From: Streptomyces sp. 11x1
Lineage (GTDB): Bacteria; Actinomycetota; Actinomycetes; Streptomycetales; Streptomycetaceae
Reading direction: 5' to 3'
Assembly (NCBI RefSeq): GCF_032598905.1
Contig: NZ_CP122458.1
Span: 8,705,001 to 8,769,000 of the forward strand
DNA: 64,000 nucleotides
Shown here in pieces: positions 53,404 through 61,927 of this stretch. Numbering within the stretch: position 1 is the stretch's first letter; each line of letters opens with the position of its first letter. Under the pieces are notes generated by a model. The model was not told the DNA's origin, searched no databases, and was given only the letters and a program-made list of their open reading frames with translations. Position numbers and translations under genes: made by a program.

Positions 53404-54843
53404 TCAGTCCCGCACCAACTCTGCCTCGGCCGCGGCCAGCGCCGCGAATTCCTCCTCCGGCGCCTTCGCCACCAGGTGCTTGCGGCTGTAGAGCCCGAAA
53501 TACGCCGCCGCGATCGCGTACACGCCGAGCGCGATGAACGCCGCCGTCACATCCACCAGGAACGTCGCCACCAGCGCCGAGCACGCGAGGACGAGGGCGA
53601 CCGAGGAGGTCAGCACCCCGCCCGGCGTGCGGTACGGCCGCTCGAGCCCCGGCTCCCTGCGGCGCAGCACGATGTGCGACAGGGCCATCAGCGCGTAGCT
53701 GATGGTGGCGCCGAAGACGGCGATGTTCAGCATCCGGCCGCCGTCCCCGGTCCCGGCGGCGAGCGCGAAACCGATGGCGCCCGGCACCAGCAGCCCCAGG
53801 TACGGGGCCTTGCGGCCGCTGGTGAGGGACAGGACCCGGGGGAGGTAGCCGGCCCGGGAGAGCGCGAAGAGCTGGCGCGATCCCGCGTAGATCAGCGAGA
53901 AGAACGAGGCCACCAGGCCCGCCAGACCGGCGTAGTTCACGAATCGGCTGAGCGCCGTGGCCTCGCCGTCCGGCTGGAGCGCCTCGACCAGCGGGTTGCC
54001 GGCGTCCTGGATGGCGGCGGAGCCACGCGCCCCGGCCGCGGCGACGAAGGTGATCACCGCCAGCACCACCAGGACACCCATGGACCAGCGGATGGCCTTC
54101 GGCAGGGTGCGGGCCGGGTCCCTGGTCTCCTCGGCGGCCAGCGGCACACCCTCGACGCCCAGGAAGAACCACATGCCGAACGGGAACGCCGCCCAGATGC
54201 CCAGCAGCCCCATGGGCAGCCAGGAACTCGCGCCGAACGCGCCGGTGTCCACCGGGATGTCGTCGAGCGCGGACACGCTGAAGTCGGGCAGCGCGCCCAG
54301 GGCGAACACGATCAGGGCGAAGACGGCGATGCCGGTGACGACGAAGCTGGCGATCAACGCCTCACCGACGCCCCAGAGATGGATGCCGATGAAGATCGCG
54401 AAGCAGGCGAAGTAGACCGGCCAGCCGGACTCCAGGCCGAACAGACCCAGTGACTCCACATAGTCACCGATGAAGATCACGATGGCCGCCGGGGCCAGCA
54501 CGTACTCGATCAGGATCGCCGTGCCCGTCAGGAAGCCGCCCCACGGGCCGAGCGCACGGCGTGCGAAGCCGTAGCCGCCGCCCGCCGTCGGCAGGATCGC
54601 GGACAGTTCGGCGAGGGCGAAGACCATACAGGCGTACATGGTGCCCATGAGCACCGTGGCGATCGCCAGGCCGCCGAAGCCGCCCTCCGCCAGGCCGAGG
54701 TTCCAGCCGGAGAAGTCGCCGGAGACGACATAGGCGACGCCGAGACCGGTCAGCAGGACCCAGCCGGCGCTGCCCCGGCGGAGCGTCCGGCGCTCCAGGT
54801 AGTCGTCCGCCGAGTCGGCGGTGTCGGTGGCTTTCAGGGACAT
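53404..54843 (-). CDS. Ethanolamine-type APC permease
   Basis: The 479-residue permease has about 12 TM segments and begins LRRGSAGWVLLTGLGVAYVVSGDFSGWNLGLAEGGFGGL, the motif of the ethanolamine permease (EAT) group of the APC family. GMWFFLGVEGVPLAAEETRDPARTLP is the conserved loop after TM6. It probably imports ethanolamine or a related amine for the GlnA4-type ligase. A near-perfect palindrome lies 18 bases upstream of the start. Confidence 0.9.
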   Translation of the reverse strand: MSLKATDTADSADDYLERRTLRRGSAGWVLLTGLGVAYVVSGDFSGWNLGLAEGGFGGLAIATVLMGTMYACMVFALAELSAILPTAGGGYGFARRALGPWGGFLTGTAILIEYVLAPAAIVIFIGDYVESLGLFGLESGWPVYFACFAIFIGIHLWGVGEALIASFVVTGIAVFALIVFALGALPDFSVSALDDIPVDTGAFGASSWLPMGLLGIWAAFPFGMWFFLGVEGVPLAAEETRDPARTLPKAIRWSMGVLVVLAVITFVAAAGARGSAAIQDAGNPLVEALQPDGEATALSRFVNYAGLAGLVASFFSLIYAGSRQLFALSRAGYLPRVLSLTSGRKAPYLGLLVPGAIGFALAAGTGDGGRMLNIAVFGATISYALMALSHIVLRRREPGLERPYRTPGGVLTSSVALVLACSALVATFLVDVTAAFIALGVYAIAAAYFGLYSRKHLVAKAPEEEFAALAAAEAELVRD

Positions 54844-54860
54844 GACGCACTCTCCCCACT

Positions 54861-54884
54861 CAAAGGAATGGATCCATACCTTTG
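54861..54884. promoter_or_regulatory. Near-perfect palindrome upstream of the permease
   Basis: CAAAGG-N12-CCTTTG with a centre ATGGATCCAT is symmetrical except for one base pair. Its AAGG...CCTT frame resembles 55737-55760, so both may bind the GntR regulator encoded nearby. Confidence 0.65.
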
Positions 54885-54967
54885 TGGGAGGGGTGGCCGA
54901 AAAGCAATACCCCTGCGTTACGCGGTCGTAAATCCATCAGGTCCTGGCCCGGCCGTCACATCCGTCC

Positions 54968-55714
54968 TCACCCCAGGAAGCCGCGCAGCAGCGCCGCCGT
55001 GCCCGCGCAGTGTTCGCGCATGATCTCCCGCGCCGCCTCGGCATCCTCGTCGAGCACCGCCTCGACCAGCGCCGTGTGCTGCTGCTGCGAGTGCTCCAGG
55101 TTGCGCACCAGCAGCGGGATGCAGTCGAGCAGGTCGTTGACCCCGGCGCGTACGCCCGCGTACTGGGCGGCGAGCGAGGGGGAGCCCGACAGCTCGGCGA
55201 TGGTGAGGTGGAGCAGGGTGTCCAGCCGCCGGTACTCCGTGAGCGGCGCGTTGTGGGTGCGCGCCAGGGCCCCGCGCAGCCGCTCGCTCTGGTCGTCGCT
55301 CAGGCCGTGCGCCGCGCACAGTCCCGCCGCGCCCACCTCCAGCACCTCGCGGAAGCGCAGCGTGTCCTCGACGTCGATGCCCTTCAGGCGCCGGCGCAGC
55401 TCGTCCTCGCCCGGGGTTTCCGCGCGCGGCAGCACGAACGTTCCGCCGTACCGCCCGCGCCGGGCCTCGATCAGGCCCTGGTCCTGGAGCACCTTCAGCA
55501 CCTCGCGCAGCGTCACCCGGCTGATCCCGAGCCGCTCCGCCAGCTCGCGCTCGGCCGGCAGCCGTTCGCCGCCGGGCACCAGGCCGAGCCGGACCACTTG
55601 GAGGATCTGCTCCAGCGCCTCCTCGAAGCCGTTGCCCGCCCGAACCGGACGCAGGACGGACGCCAGTCGGTCGTCGGCCCACGGAGTCTCCGGTTCCGCC
55701 CCTGTCCGCGACAT
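54968..55714 (-). CDS. FadR/GntR-family transcriptional regulator
   Basis: The 248-residue protein has a GntR winged helix (GLVPGGERLPAERELAERLGISRVTLREVLKVLQDQGLIEARRGRYGGTFV) and an FCD effector domain whose helices carry the metal/ligand residues (RFREVLEVGAAGL, LDTLLHLTIAELSG, QQQHTALVEAVLDEDAEAAREIMREH). It is divergent from the glnA4-like gene and near the permease gene, so it is the likely local regulator. ATG 55714 has AGGGGGAA upstream. Confidence 0.9.
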   Translation of the reverse strand: MSRTGAEPETPWADDRLASVLRPVRAGNGFEEALEQILQVVRLGLVPGGERLPAERELAERLGISRVTLREVLKVLQDQGLIEARRGRYGGTFVLPRAETPGEDELRRRLKGIDVEDTLRFREVLEVGAAGLCAAHGLSDDQSERLRGALARTHNAPLTEYRRLDTLLHLTIAELSGSPSLAAQYAGVRAGVNDLLDCIPLLVRNLEHSQQQHTALVEAVLDEDAEAAREIMREHCAGTAALLRGFLG

Positions 55715-55736
55715 GTGACCGTTCCCCCTTCCCAAC

Positions 55737-55760
55737 TAATGGTTACGGGTAATACCTTAT
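55737..55760. promoter_or_regulatory. Candidate GntR operator between the gntR-type gene and glnA4
   Basis: On the minus strand AAGGTAT-N9-CC-N-TT is shared with the palindrome at 54861-54884. The site lies about 60 bases upstream of the glnA4 start and 23 bases upstream of the regulator start. Confidence 0.5.
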
Positions 55761-55819
55761 GGCTCCCGGATGGCTGAATGGCTCCGGGGTGGCCGAAGAA
55801 GCCCCTAGGAGGCTTTCCC

Positions 55820-57178
55820 GTGGCAGACCACACCCCCCCGCTCTCCGTCGAGGAACTGCACACCCTCGTCGCGGGCGGTGAGATCGACACTGTCGTCCTG
55901 GCCTTCCCCGACATGCAAGGGCGACTTCAGGGCAAGCGGTTCGCCGCGCGCTTCTTCCTCGACGAGGTGCTCGCCCACGGCACCGAGGGCTGCAACTACC
56001 TGCTCGCCGTCGACACCGAGATGAACACCGTCGACGGCTACGCGATGTCCTCCTGGGACCGCGGCTACGGCGACTTCGCCATGCACCCCGACCTCTCCAC
56101 CCTGCGCCGGGTGCCCTGGAACGAGGGCACGGCCATGCTCGTCGCCGACCTCGCCTGGAACGACGGCTCCCCGGTCGTCGCCGCCCCCCGGCAGATCCTG
56201 CGCCGCCAGCTGGAGCGCCTCGCGGAACTGGGCTACACGGCCAACGTGGGCACCGAGCTGGAGTTCATCGTCTTCAAGGACACCTACGAGCAGGCCTGGG
56301 ACGCCGGCTACAAGGGCCTGACCCCGGCGAACCAGTACAACATCGACTACTCGGTCCTCGGGACGGGCCGTATCGAGCCCCTCCTGCGGAGGATCCGCAA
56401 CGAGATGGCGGCCGCCGGGCTGACCGTCGAGTCCGCCAAGGGCGAGTGCAACCCCGGCCAGCACGAGATCGCCTTCAAGTACGACGAGGCCCTGGTCACC
56501 TGCGACCAGCACGCCATCTACAAGACCGGCGCCAAGGAGATCGCCGCGCAGGAGGGCGTCTCGCTCACCTTCATGGCGAAGTACAACGAGCGCGAGGGCA
56601 ACTCCTGTCACATCCATCTCTCCCTCGCGGACGCCGACGGCACCAACGTCATGGCCGACGGGCAGGAGATGTCCCAGGTCATGCGGCACTTCCTCGCCGG
56701 ACAGCTGGCCGCCCTGCGGGACTTCTCGCTCCTCTACGCCCCCAACATCAACTCCTACAAGCGGTTCCAGCCGGGCTCCTTCGCCCCGACCGCCGTGGCC
56801 TGGGGGTACGACAACCGCACCTGCGCGCTCAGGGTCGTCGGCCACGGCCGCTCGATGCGCTTCGAGAACCGGCTCCCCGGCGGTGACGTCAACCCGCACC
56901 TCGCCGTCGCCGGCCTGATCGCGGCCGGTCTCCACGGCATCGAGCAGAAGCTGGAACTGCCCGAGGTGTGCGCGGGCAACGCCTACACCGCCGAGTACGA
57001 CCATGTGCCGACCACCCTGCACCAGGCCGCCGAGCTCTGGGAGCACAGCCCCATCGCCAAGGCCGCCTTCGGCGAGGAGGTCGTCGCGCACTACCTGAAC
57101 ATGGCCCGCGTCGAGCTGGCGGCCTTCGACGCCGCCGTGACCGACTGGGAGCTGCGCCGCTCCTTCGAACGTCTGTGA
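55820..57178 (+). CDS. glnA4: Glutamine-synthetase-like gamma-glutamyl ligase (GlnA4 type)
   Basis: The 452-residue protein has the glutamine synthetase fold but is not a true GlnA. GTELEFIVF supplies metal-binding glutamates, NPGQHEIAFKYDEAL the second metal site, and NSYKRFQPGSFAPTAVAWGYDNRT the ATP/glutamate site. The cluster with an EAT-like permease, PuuD, GntR and aldehyde dehydrogenase resembles the S. coelicolor GlnA4 locus, where the enzyme joins glutamate to ethanolamine. GTG 55820 is preceded by AGGAGG. Substrate specificity is inferred from context; a polyamine ligase is the alternative. Confidence 0.88.
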   Translation: MADHTPPLSVEELHTLVAGGEIDTVVLAFPDMQGRLQGKRFAARFFLDEVLAHGTEGCNYLLAVDTEMNTVDGYAMSSWDRGYGDFAMHPDLSTLRRVPWNEGTAMLVADLAWNDGSPVVAAPRQILRRQLERLAELGYTANVGTELEFIVFKDTYEQAWDAGYKGLTPANQYNIDYSVLGTGRIEPLLRRIRNEMAAAGLTVESAKGECNPGQHEIAFKYDEALVTCDQHAIYKTGAKEIAAQEGVSLTFMAKYNEREGNSCHIHLSLADADGTNVMADGQEMSQVMRHFLAGQLAALRDFSLLYAPNINSYKRFQPGSFAPTAVAWGYDNRTCALRVVGHGRSMRFENRLPGGDVNPHLAVAGLIAAGLHGIEQKLELPEVCAGNAYTAEYDHVPTTLHQAAELWEHSPIAKAAFGEEVVAHYLNMARVELAAFDAAVTDWELRRSFERL

Positions 57179-57186
57179 GGCATCCC

Positions 57187-58560
57187 TTGTCCCAGCACCA
57201 CATCCTGGACGTCCTCAATCCGGCGACGGAGGAGGCGATCGCCGCCGTCGCGGGCGCCGCCGAGCACGACGTCGACGCCGCCGTGCGCCGGGCGGAGAAG
57301 GCACAGCACGCCTGGGCCGCCGTCGGCCCCGCCGACCGGGCCCGGCTCCTGCGCCGCTTCGCCGCCGTGGTCGACGACCACATCGAGGAGCTCGCCCGCC
57401 TGGAGGTCCGCGAGGCCGGACACACCATCGGCAACGCCCGCTGGGAGGCGGGAAACGTCCGGGACCTGCTCGACTACGCCGCCGGCGGCGTCGAACGGCT
57501 CTCCGGTCGGCAGATCCCGGTGCCCGGCGGCATGAACGTCACGATCCTCGAACCGCTCGGGGTCGTCGGGGTCATCGCGCCCTGGAACTTCCCCATGCCG
57601 ATCGCCGCCTGGGGCACCGCACCCGCACTCGCCGCCGGCAACGCCGTCGTCCTCAAGCCCGCCGAGACCACCCCGCTCACCGCGTTGCGCCTCGCCGAAC
57701 TCGCCCTGGAGGCCGGGCTCCCGGAACACCTCTTCCAGGTGCTGCCCGGACGCGGCGACATCACCGGCGAGGCCCTCGTCAAGCACCCCGGCGTCGCCAA
57801 GATCGTGTTCACCGGCTCCACCCGGACCGGCAAGCGCGTCATGGAACTCTGCGCCGACCAGGTCAAGCAGGTCACCCTCGAACTCGGCGGCAAGAGCCCG
57901 AACATCGTCTTCGCCGACGCCGACCTCAAGAGGGCCGTCGACCCCTTCTCCTTCCTCGACAACGCCGGCCAGGACTGCTGCGCCCGCACCCGCGTCCTGG
58001 TCCAGGAGTCCGTGTACGACGAGGTCCAGAGCCTGCTCGCCGAGTCGCTGGCCGGCGTGGTGGTGGGCGACCCGGCCGACGAGAAGACCCAGATGGGCCC
58101 GCTGATCTCCCGTCAACAGCTGGACCGCGTACGGTCGTTCGTGCCCGAGGAGGCGGCCGCGCTGCGGGGCGGCGCCCCCGACGGGCCCGGCTTCTGGTTC
58201 CCGCCGACCGTCCTCACCGGGGAGCGGCCCGACTCCGCCGCCGCCCGCGAGGAGATCTTCGGACCCGTAGCCGTCCTGCTGCCCTTCACCGACGAGGCGG
58301 ACGCGATCCGGCTCGCCAACGACACCCCGTACGGCCTCTCCGGCTCCATCTGGACCCGGGACGTCGGCCGCGCCCTGCGGGTCTCGCAGGGCGTCCGCGC
58401 GGGCAACCTGTCCGTCAACTCCCACTCCAGCGTCCGCTACTGGACCCCCTTCGGCGGCTTCAAGCAGTCCGGCATCGGCCGTGAGCTGGGCCCGGACGCG
58501 CTCGCCGCCTTCACCGAAACCAAGAACGTCTTCATCAGCACGGAAGGCCCCGCACAGTGA
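57187..58560 (+). CDS. NAD(P)-dependent aldehyde dehydrogenase
   Basis: The 457-residue enzyme oxidises aldehydes to acids. EPLGVVGVIAPWNFPMPIAAWGTAPALAAGNAVVLKPAE is the cofactor loop, LELGGKSPN carries the general-base Glu and NAGQDCCART the catalytic Cys (Cys264). In this cluster it would oxidise the aldehyde made from the gamma-glutamylated amine. TTG 57187 is the start, with GAGG upstream, just eight bases after glnA4. Its stop overlaps the SDR start. Confidence 0.93.
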   Translation: MSQHHILDVLNPATEEAIAAVAGAAEHDVDAAVRRAEKAQHAWAAVGPADRARLLRRFAAVVDDHIEELARLEVREAGHTIGNARWEAGNVRDLLDYAAGGVERLSGRQIPVPGGMNVTILEPLGVVGVIAPWNFPMPIAAWGTAPALAAGNAVVLKPAETTPLTALRLAELALEAGLPEHLFQVLPGRGDITGEALVKHPGVAKIVFTGSTRTGKRVMELCADQVKQVTLELGGKSPNIVFADADLKRAVDPFSFLDNAGQDCCARTRVLVQESVYDEVQSLLAESLAGVVVGDPADEKTQMGPLISRQQLDRVRSFVPEEAAALRGGAPDGPGFWFPPTVLTGERPDSAAAREEIFGPVAVLLPFTDEADAIRLANDTPYGLSGSIWTRDVGRALRVSQGVRAGNLSVNSHSSVRYWTPFGGFKQSGIGRELGPDALAAFTETKNVFISTEGPAQ

Positions 58561-59348
58561 CCTCGACGTCCCCTGAGAACATCTGCCGCCGCCTGGTCGG
58601 CCGCACCGCCGTCATCACCGGTGCCGGCAGCGGCATCGGCCTCGCCACCGCGCGCCGGCTCGCCGCCGAGGGCGCGCACGTCGTCTGCGGCGACCTCGAC
58701 GAGGAGCGCGGCAAGGCGGCCGCCGAGGAGGTCGGCGGGCTCTTCGTCAAGGTCGACGTCACCGACGCCGAGCAGGTCGAGGCGCTCTTCAAGACCGCGT
58801 TCGACACCTACGGCAGCGTCGACATCGCCTTCAACAACGCGGGCATCTCCCCGCCCGACGACGACTCCATCCTGGAGACCGGCCTGGAGGCCTGGAAGCG
58901 GGTGCAGGAGGTCAATCTCACCTCCGTGTACCTGTGCTGCAAGGCCGCGATCCCCTACATGCGCCGCCAAGGCAAGGGCTCGATCATCAACACCGCGTCC
59001 TTCGTGGCCCGCATGGGCGCCGCGACCTCCCAGATCTCGTACACGGCCTCCAAGGGCGGTGTGCTGGCGATGTCGCGTGAGCTGGGCGTGCAGTTCGCCC
59101 GGGAGGGGATCCGCGTCAACGCGCTCTGCCCGGGACCGGTGAACACCCCCCTCCTCCAGGAGCTGTTCGCCAAGGACCCGGAGCGGGCCGCGCGCCGGCT
59201 CGTGCACATCCCGGTCGGCCGGTTCGCCGAGGCCACCGAGATCGCGGCCGCCGTCGCGTTCCTCGCCAGCGACGACTCCTCGTTCGTGAACGCCACCGAC
59301 TTCCTGGTCGACGGCGGTATCTCGGGCGCGTACGTCACCCCGCTCTAG
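58557..59348 (+). CDS. Short-chain dehydrogenase/reductase
   Basis: The 263-residue SDR has the cofactor motif TGAGSGIG near residue 21, NNAG, the catalytic Ser in INTASFV and YTASK. In this operon it is a candidate alcohol oxidase for the gamma-glutamylated ethanolamine (alcohol to aldehyde) ahead of the aldehyde dehydrogenase. GTG 58557 overlaps the preceding stop (GTGA). Confidence 0.93.
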   Translation: MTSTSPENICRRLVGRTAVITGAGSGIGLATARRLAAEGAHVVCGDLDEERGKAAAEEVGGLFVKVDVTDAEQVEALFKTAFDTYGSVDIAFNNAGISPPDDDSILETGLEAWKRVQEVNLTSVYLCCKAAIPYMRRQGKGSIINTASFVARMGAATSQISYTASKGGVLAMSRELGVQFAREGIRVNALCPGPVNTPLLQELFAKDPERAARRLVHIPVGRFAEATEIAAAVAFLASDDSSFVNATDFLVDGGISGAYVTPL

Positions 59349-59454
59349 GCGGCCCGTACGGTGAAGCCTCCGGGCCGTCCGTCCCGGCGTCGCTCTCGGC
59401 GGTCCGTCCCGGGGAGCGGAACACCGACCCCGTCGGTGTGATTAGAGTGCCGGG

Positions 59455-60381
59455 ATGAGCAGTTCGCCGCCCGGCTGGTACCGCGACCCGTCCTACCCGC
59501 TCACCGAACGCTGGTGGGACGGGACCGCGTGGACCGACCACCGGCGCCAGCCGGAACAGCCCGCCCCGCCGGTGCTCCAGCCCCAGCCGCCCATGCGCCG
59601 GGGCCCCGGCCGCACCAAGGTCCTGGCCCTGGCCGCCGTCGGGGCCGTCCTGGTGGCCGGGGCGGTCACCGGCGGTGTCCTGCTCCTCGGCAAGGACGGC
59701 GACGGCGGGCAGGAGACGCGGACCACCACGGCGTCCCCGACCTCCGGGGCCGACGGGAAGGACAGCCCCTCCCCGTCGAAGTCCGCCGGCCCGTCCCCCG
59801 CCGAGGACGCCGACCGCGTCGCGGACGAGCTCAACGGCATCACCTTCCCGATCCCCGAGGGCTGGGAGGACGGCGACCGGTCCGGTGAGGAGGACGCCGT
59901 CCTGGTCACCGACGGCACCTTCGACTGCCCCGGCGAGGGCAGTGTGTGCCGCGGTGGCGTCGTCGTCTCCCGGACCGTCACCGGCAGCGACGAGACCTCC
60001 CCGAAGATCCTCGCCGAGAAGGACATCGAGGACGCCGCGAACGACGCCTTCGACCGCGACGTCCTGGACCAGCAGCCGTACGGCGGCATCACCGGCCACG
60101 AGGTCGTCGGCTCCGGCTCGGTCGCCGTCGCGGGCCGCGCCGGCTACTACGTGCGCTGGCGGGTGACGACGGGCGCCGGCGCCGGCGGCTACGTCCAGTC
60201 CCTCGTCTTCCCCTCCAGCATCGGCTCCGAGGCCCCGGTCCTGGTCCGGTTCGCCCTCGACGCGGGCGACGACGGCCCGCCGCTCCACGACATCGACGAG
60301 ATCGTCCGGGGCATCCGCCCGGCGGGCGACGCGGAGGCCGACACGGGCGGGGGAGTGGGCAGCAGCCTCGGCCCCTCGTGA
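59455..60381 (+). CDS. DUF2510-containing single-pass membrane protein
   Basis: The 308-residue protein starts with a DUF2510 motif (PPGWYRDPSYPLTERWWDGTAWTDHRR), then one TM helix (TKVLALAAVGAVLVAGAVTGGVLLL, about 54-78), a Ser/Pro-rich linker and an extracellular domain of about 190 residues with two cysteines (DCPGEGSVCRGG). Function unknown. A strong hairpin separates it from the convergent next gene. Confidence 0.85.
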   Translation: MSSSPPGWYRDPSYPLTERWWDGTAWTDHRRQPEQPAPPVLQPQPPMRRGPGRTKVLALAAVGAVLVAGAVTGGVLLLGKDGDGGQETRTTTASPTSGADGKDSPSPSKSAGPSPAEDADRVADELNGITFPIPEGWEDGDRSGEEDAVLVTDGTFDCPGEGSVCRGGVVVSRTVTGSDETSPKILAEKDIEDAANDAFDRDVLDQQPYGGITGHEVVGSGSVAVAGRAGYYVRWRVTTGAGAGGYVQSLVFPSSIGSEAPVLVRFALDAGDDGPPLHDIDEIVRGIRPAGDAEADTGGGVGSSLGPS

Positions 60382-60406
60382 GGCCCGTTCAGCCCGAGCC
60401 CCGCCC

Positions 60407-60451
60407 GGGTACGGGGCCGGGAACCCGCGCGGGGCTCCCGGCCCCGTACCC
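60407..60451. terminator. Bidirectional terminator
   Basis: A perfect 16-bp stem (60407-60422 with 60436-60451) and a 13-base loop lie between two convergent genes. Confidence 0.9.
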
Positions 60452-60455
60452 CGCG

Positions 60456-61658
60456 CTACAGGAAGGTGTGCCCCTCGCCGCGGTACGTCGGCACGCTCGC
60501 CGTCACCTCGTCGCCCTCCACCAGGTGCAGCACGTCGAACCGCTCGCACAGCTCACCGGCCTTGGCGTGCCGGAACCACACCTTGTCCCCGAGCAGCAGA
60601 TCGTCGGCGGGCGCGCCGAGCAGCGGGGTCTGCACCTCGCCCGGCCCCTCCTGCGGGTCGTACTTCAGCCCCTCCGGCAGATACGGCACGGGGAGCCGGT
60701 CGGGGCCGGGAGCGCCGGAGGCCGGGTAGCCGCCGCCCAGGACGGTGACGACGCCGACACCCGGACGCCGTACGACGGGCATCGCGAACAGCGCGGCCGG
60801 ACGCCCCGTGAACGAGGTGTAGTTGTCGAAGAGCCGAGGCACGTACAGCCCGGAGCCCGCGCCGATCTCGGTGACCGCGTCCTCGGCCGCCGTGTGCTGC
60901 ACACTGCCCGTGCCGCCGCCGTTCACGAACTCCAGGTCCGGCGCCACCTGCCGGACGGCCCGTACCACTTCGGCCCGACGGACGGCCAGCTCCTTCTTCG
61001 CCGTGGCCTGCATCATGCGCACCGCCCGCGACCGCAGCGGCCGCCCGGCCACCGAGTCGCCCACACCGGCGATATGACCCTCGTAGGCCATGATCCCGAC
61101 CAGCTTGAACCCCGGGCGCTCGGCCACGGCGCGCGCCATGTCGGCGACCTGCGCGGGGGAGTGCAGGGGGGAGCGCCGCGCGCCGACGCGCACCCGTCCG
61201 CCGAGCAGCTTCAGCGAGGTGTCCAACTCCAGGCAGACCCGGACGACTTCGGTGCCGCCACGTCGGGAGTTGTCGATCAGCTGGAGCTGGGCGGGGTCGT
61301 CGACCATCACGGTCACCGCGGCCGCGAGCTTGGGGTCGCCCGCCAGTTCGGCGAACGCCTCGTGGTCGGCCGACGGATAGGCGAGCAGGACGTCCTCGAA
61401 CCCGGAACGGGCCAGCCACAGGGACTCGGCGAGGGTGAACGACATGATGCCCTGGAAGCCCTCACGGGCCAGGACCCTCTCCAGCAGCGCCCGGCAGCGA
61501 ACGGACTTGCTCGCGACGCGGATCGGCTTGCCGCCGGCCCTGCGGACGAGGTCGTCGGCGTTGGCGTCGAAGGCGTCGAGGTCGACGATCGCCAGCGGGG
61601 CGTCGAGATGAGCTGTGGCCCGGTCGTACCGGGCCCGGTCGGCGGCGCGCGCAGTCAT
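60456..61658 (-). CDS. PLP-dependent amino acid deaminase/D-threonine aldolase-like enzyme
   Basis: The 400-residue protein has the N-terminal alanine-racemase barrel: PLAIVDLDAFDANADDLVRRAGGKPIRVASKSVRC places the PLP lysine at 51, GIMAYEGHI and EFVNGGGTGS form the phosphate cup, and DDLLLGDKVWFRHAKAGELCERFD is the C-terminal metal/His motif of D-threonine aldolases and D-serine dehydratases. The substrate is unknown. It is divergent from the proline-rich membrane protein gene. Confidence 0.88.
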   Translation of the reverse strand: MTARAADRARYDRATAHLDAPLAIVDLDAFDANADDLVRRAGGKPIRVASKSVRCRALLERVLAREGFQGIMSFTLAESLWLARSGFEDVLLAYPSADHEAFAELAGDPKLAAAVTVMVDDPAQLQLIDNSRRGGTEVVRVCLELDTSLKLLGGRVRVGARRSPLHSPAQVADMARAVAERPGFKLVGIMAYEGHIAGVGDSVAGRPLRSRAVRMMQATAKKELAVRRAEVVRAVRQVAPDLEFVNGGGTGSVQHTAAEDAVTEIGAGSGLYVPRLFDNYTSFTGRPAALFAMPVVRRPGVGVVTVLGGGYPASGAPGPDRLPVPYLPEGLKYDPQEGPGEVQTPLLGAPADDLLLGDKVWFRHAKAGELCERFDVLHLVEGDEVTASVPTYRGEGHTFL

Positions 61659-61844
61659 GCACGAAGCCTGCCAGACATGATTACCGCAGGGTAGGGGGAC
61701 GTTCCGGGCTTAAGCCACAGTCCCGCGGGACTGGTTCCCGTTCGACCGGGGCCAACCCGTAGAGTGACGCGCACGCAGGGACGACCTCGACGGGGATGCC
61801 GATCCGCTGCCACGGGTATGGCTTGCCCGAGGTGACGGGCGGCT

Positions 61845-61912
61845 CGCGTCTGCGGGAGAAGCCGACCTTCGGGTCTGCGGGAAACGACGACCTCCGGGTC
61901 TGCAAGGGACGA
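61845..61912. repeat. Degenerate tandem repeat upstream of the Pro-rich protein gene
   Basis: The units CGCGTCTGCGGGAG..., GGGTCTGCGGGAAA... and GGGTCTGCAAGGG... follow one another with a spacing of about 25 bases. Confidence 0.6.
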
Positions 61913-61927
61913 GGAAACGGGGGGTGC

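Noticed and set aside
52432..54453. A 673-codon plus-strand frame across the PuuD-like and permease genes
   Set aside because: It crosses two well-supported minus-strand genes and the palindromic repeat; the translation has no domain.
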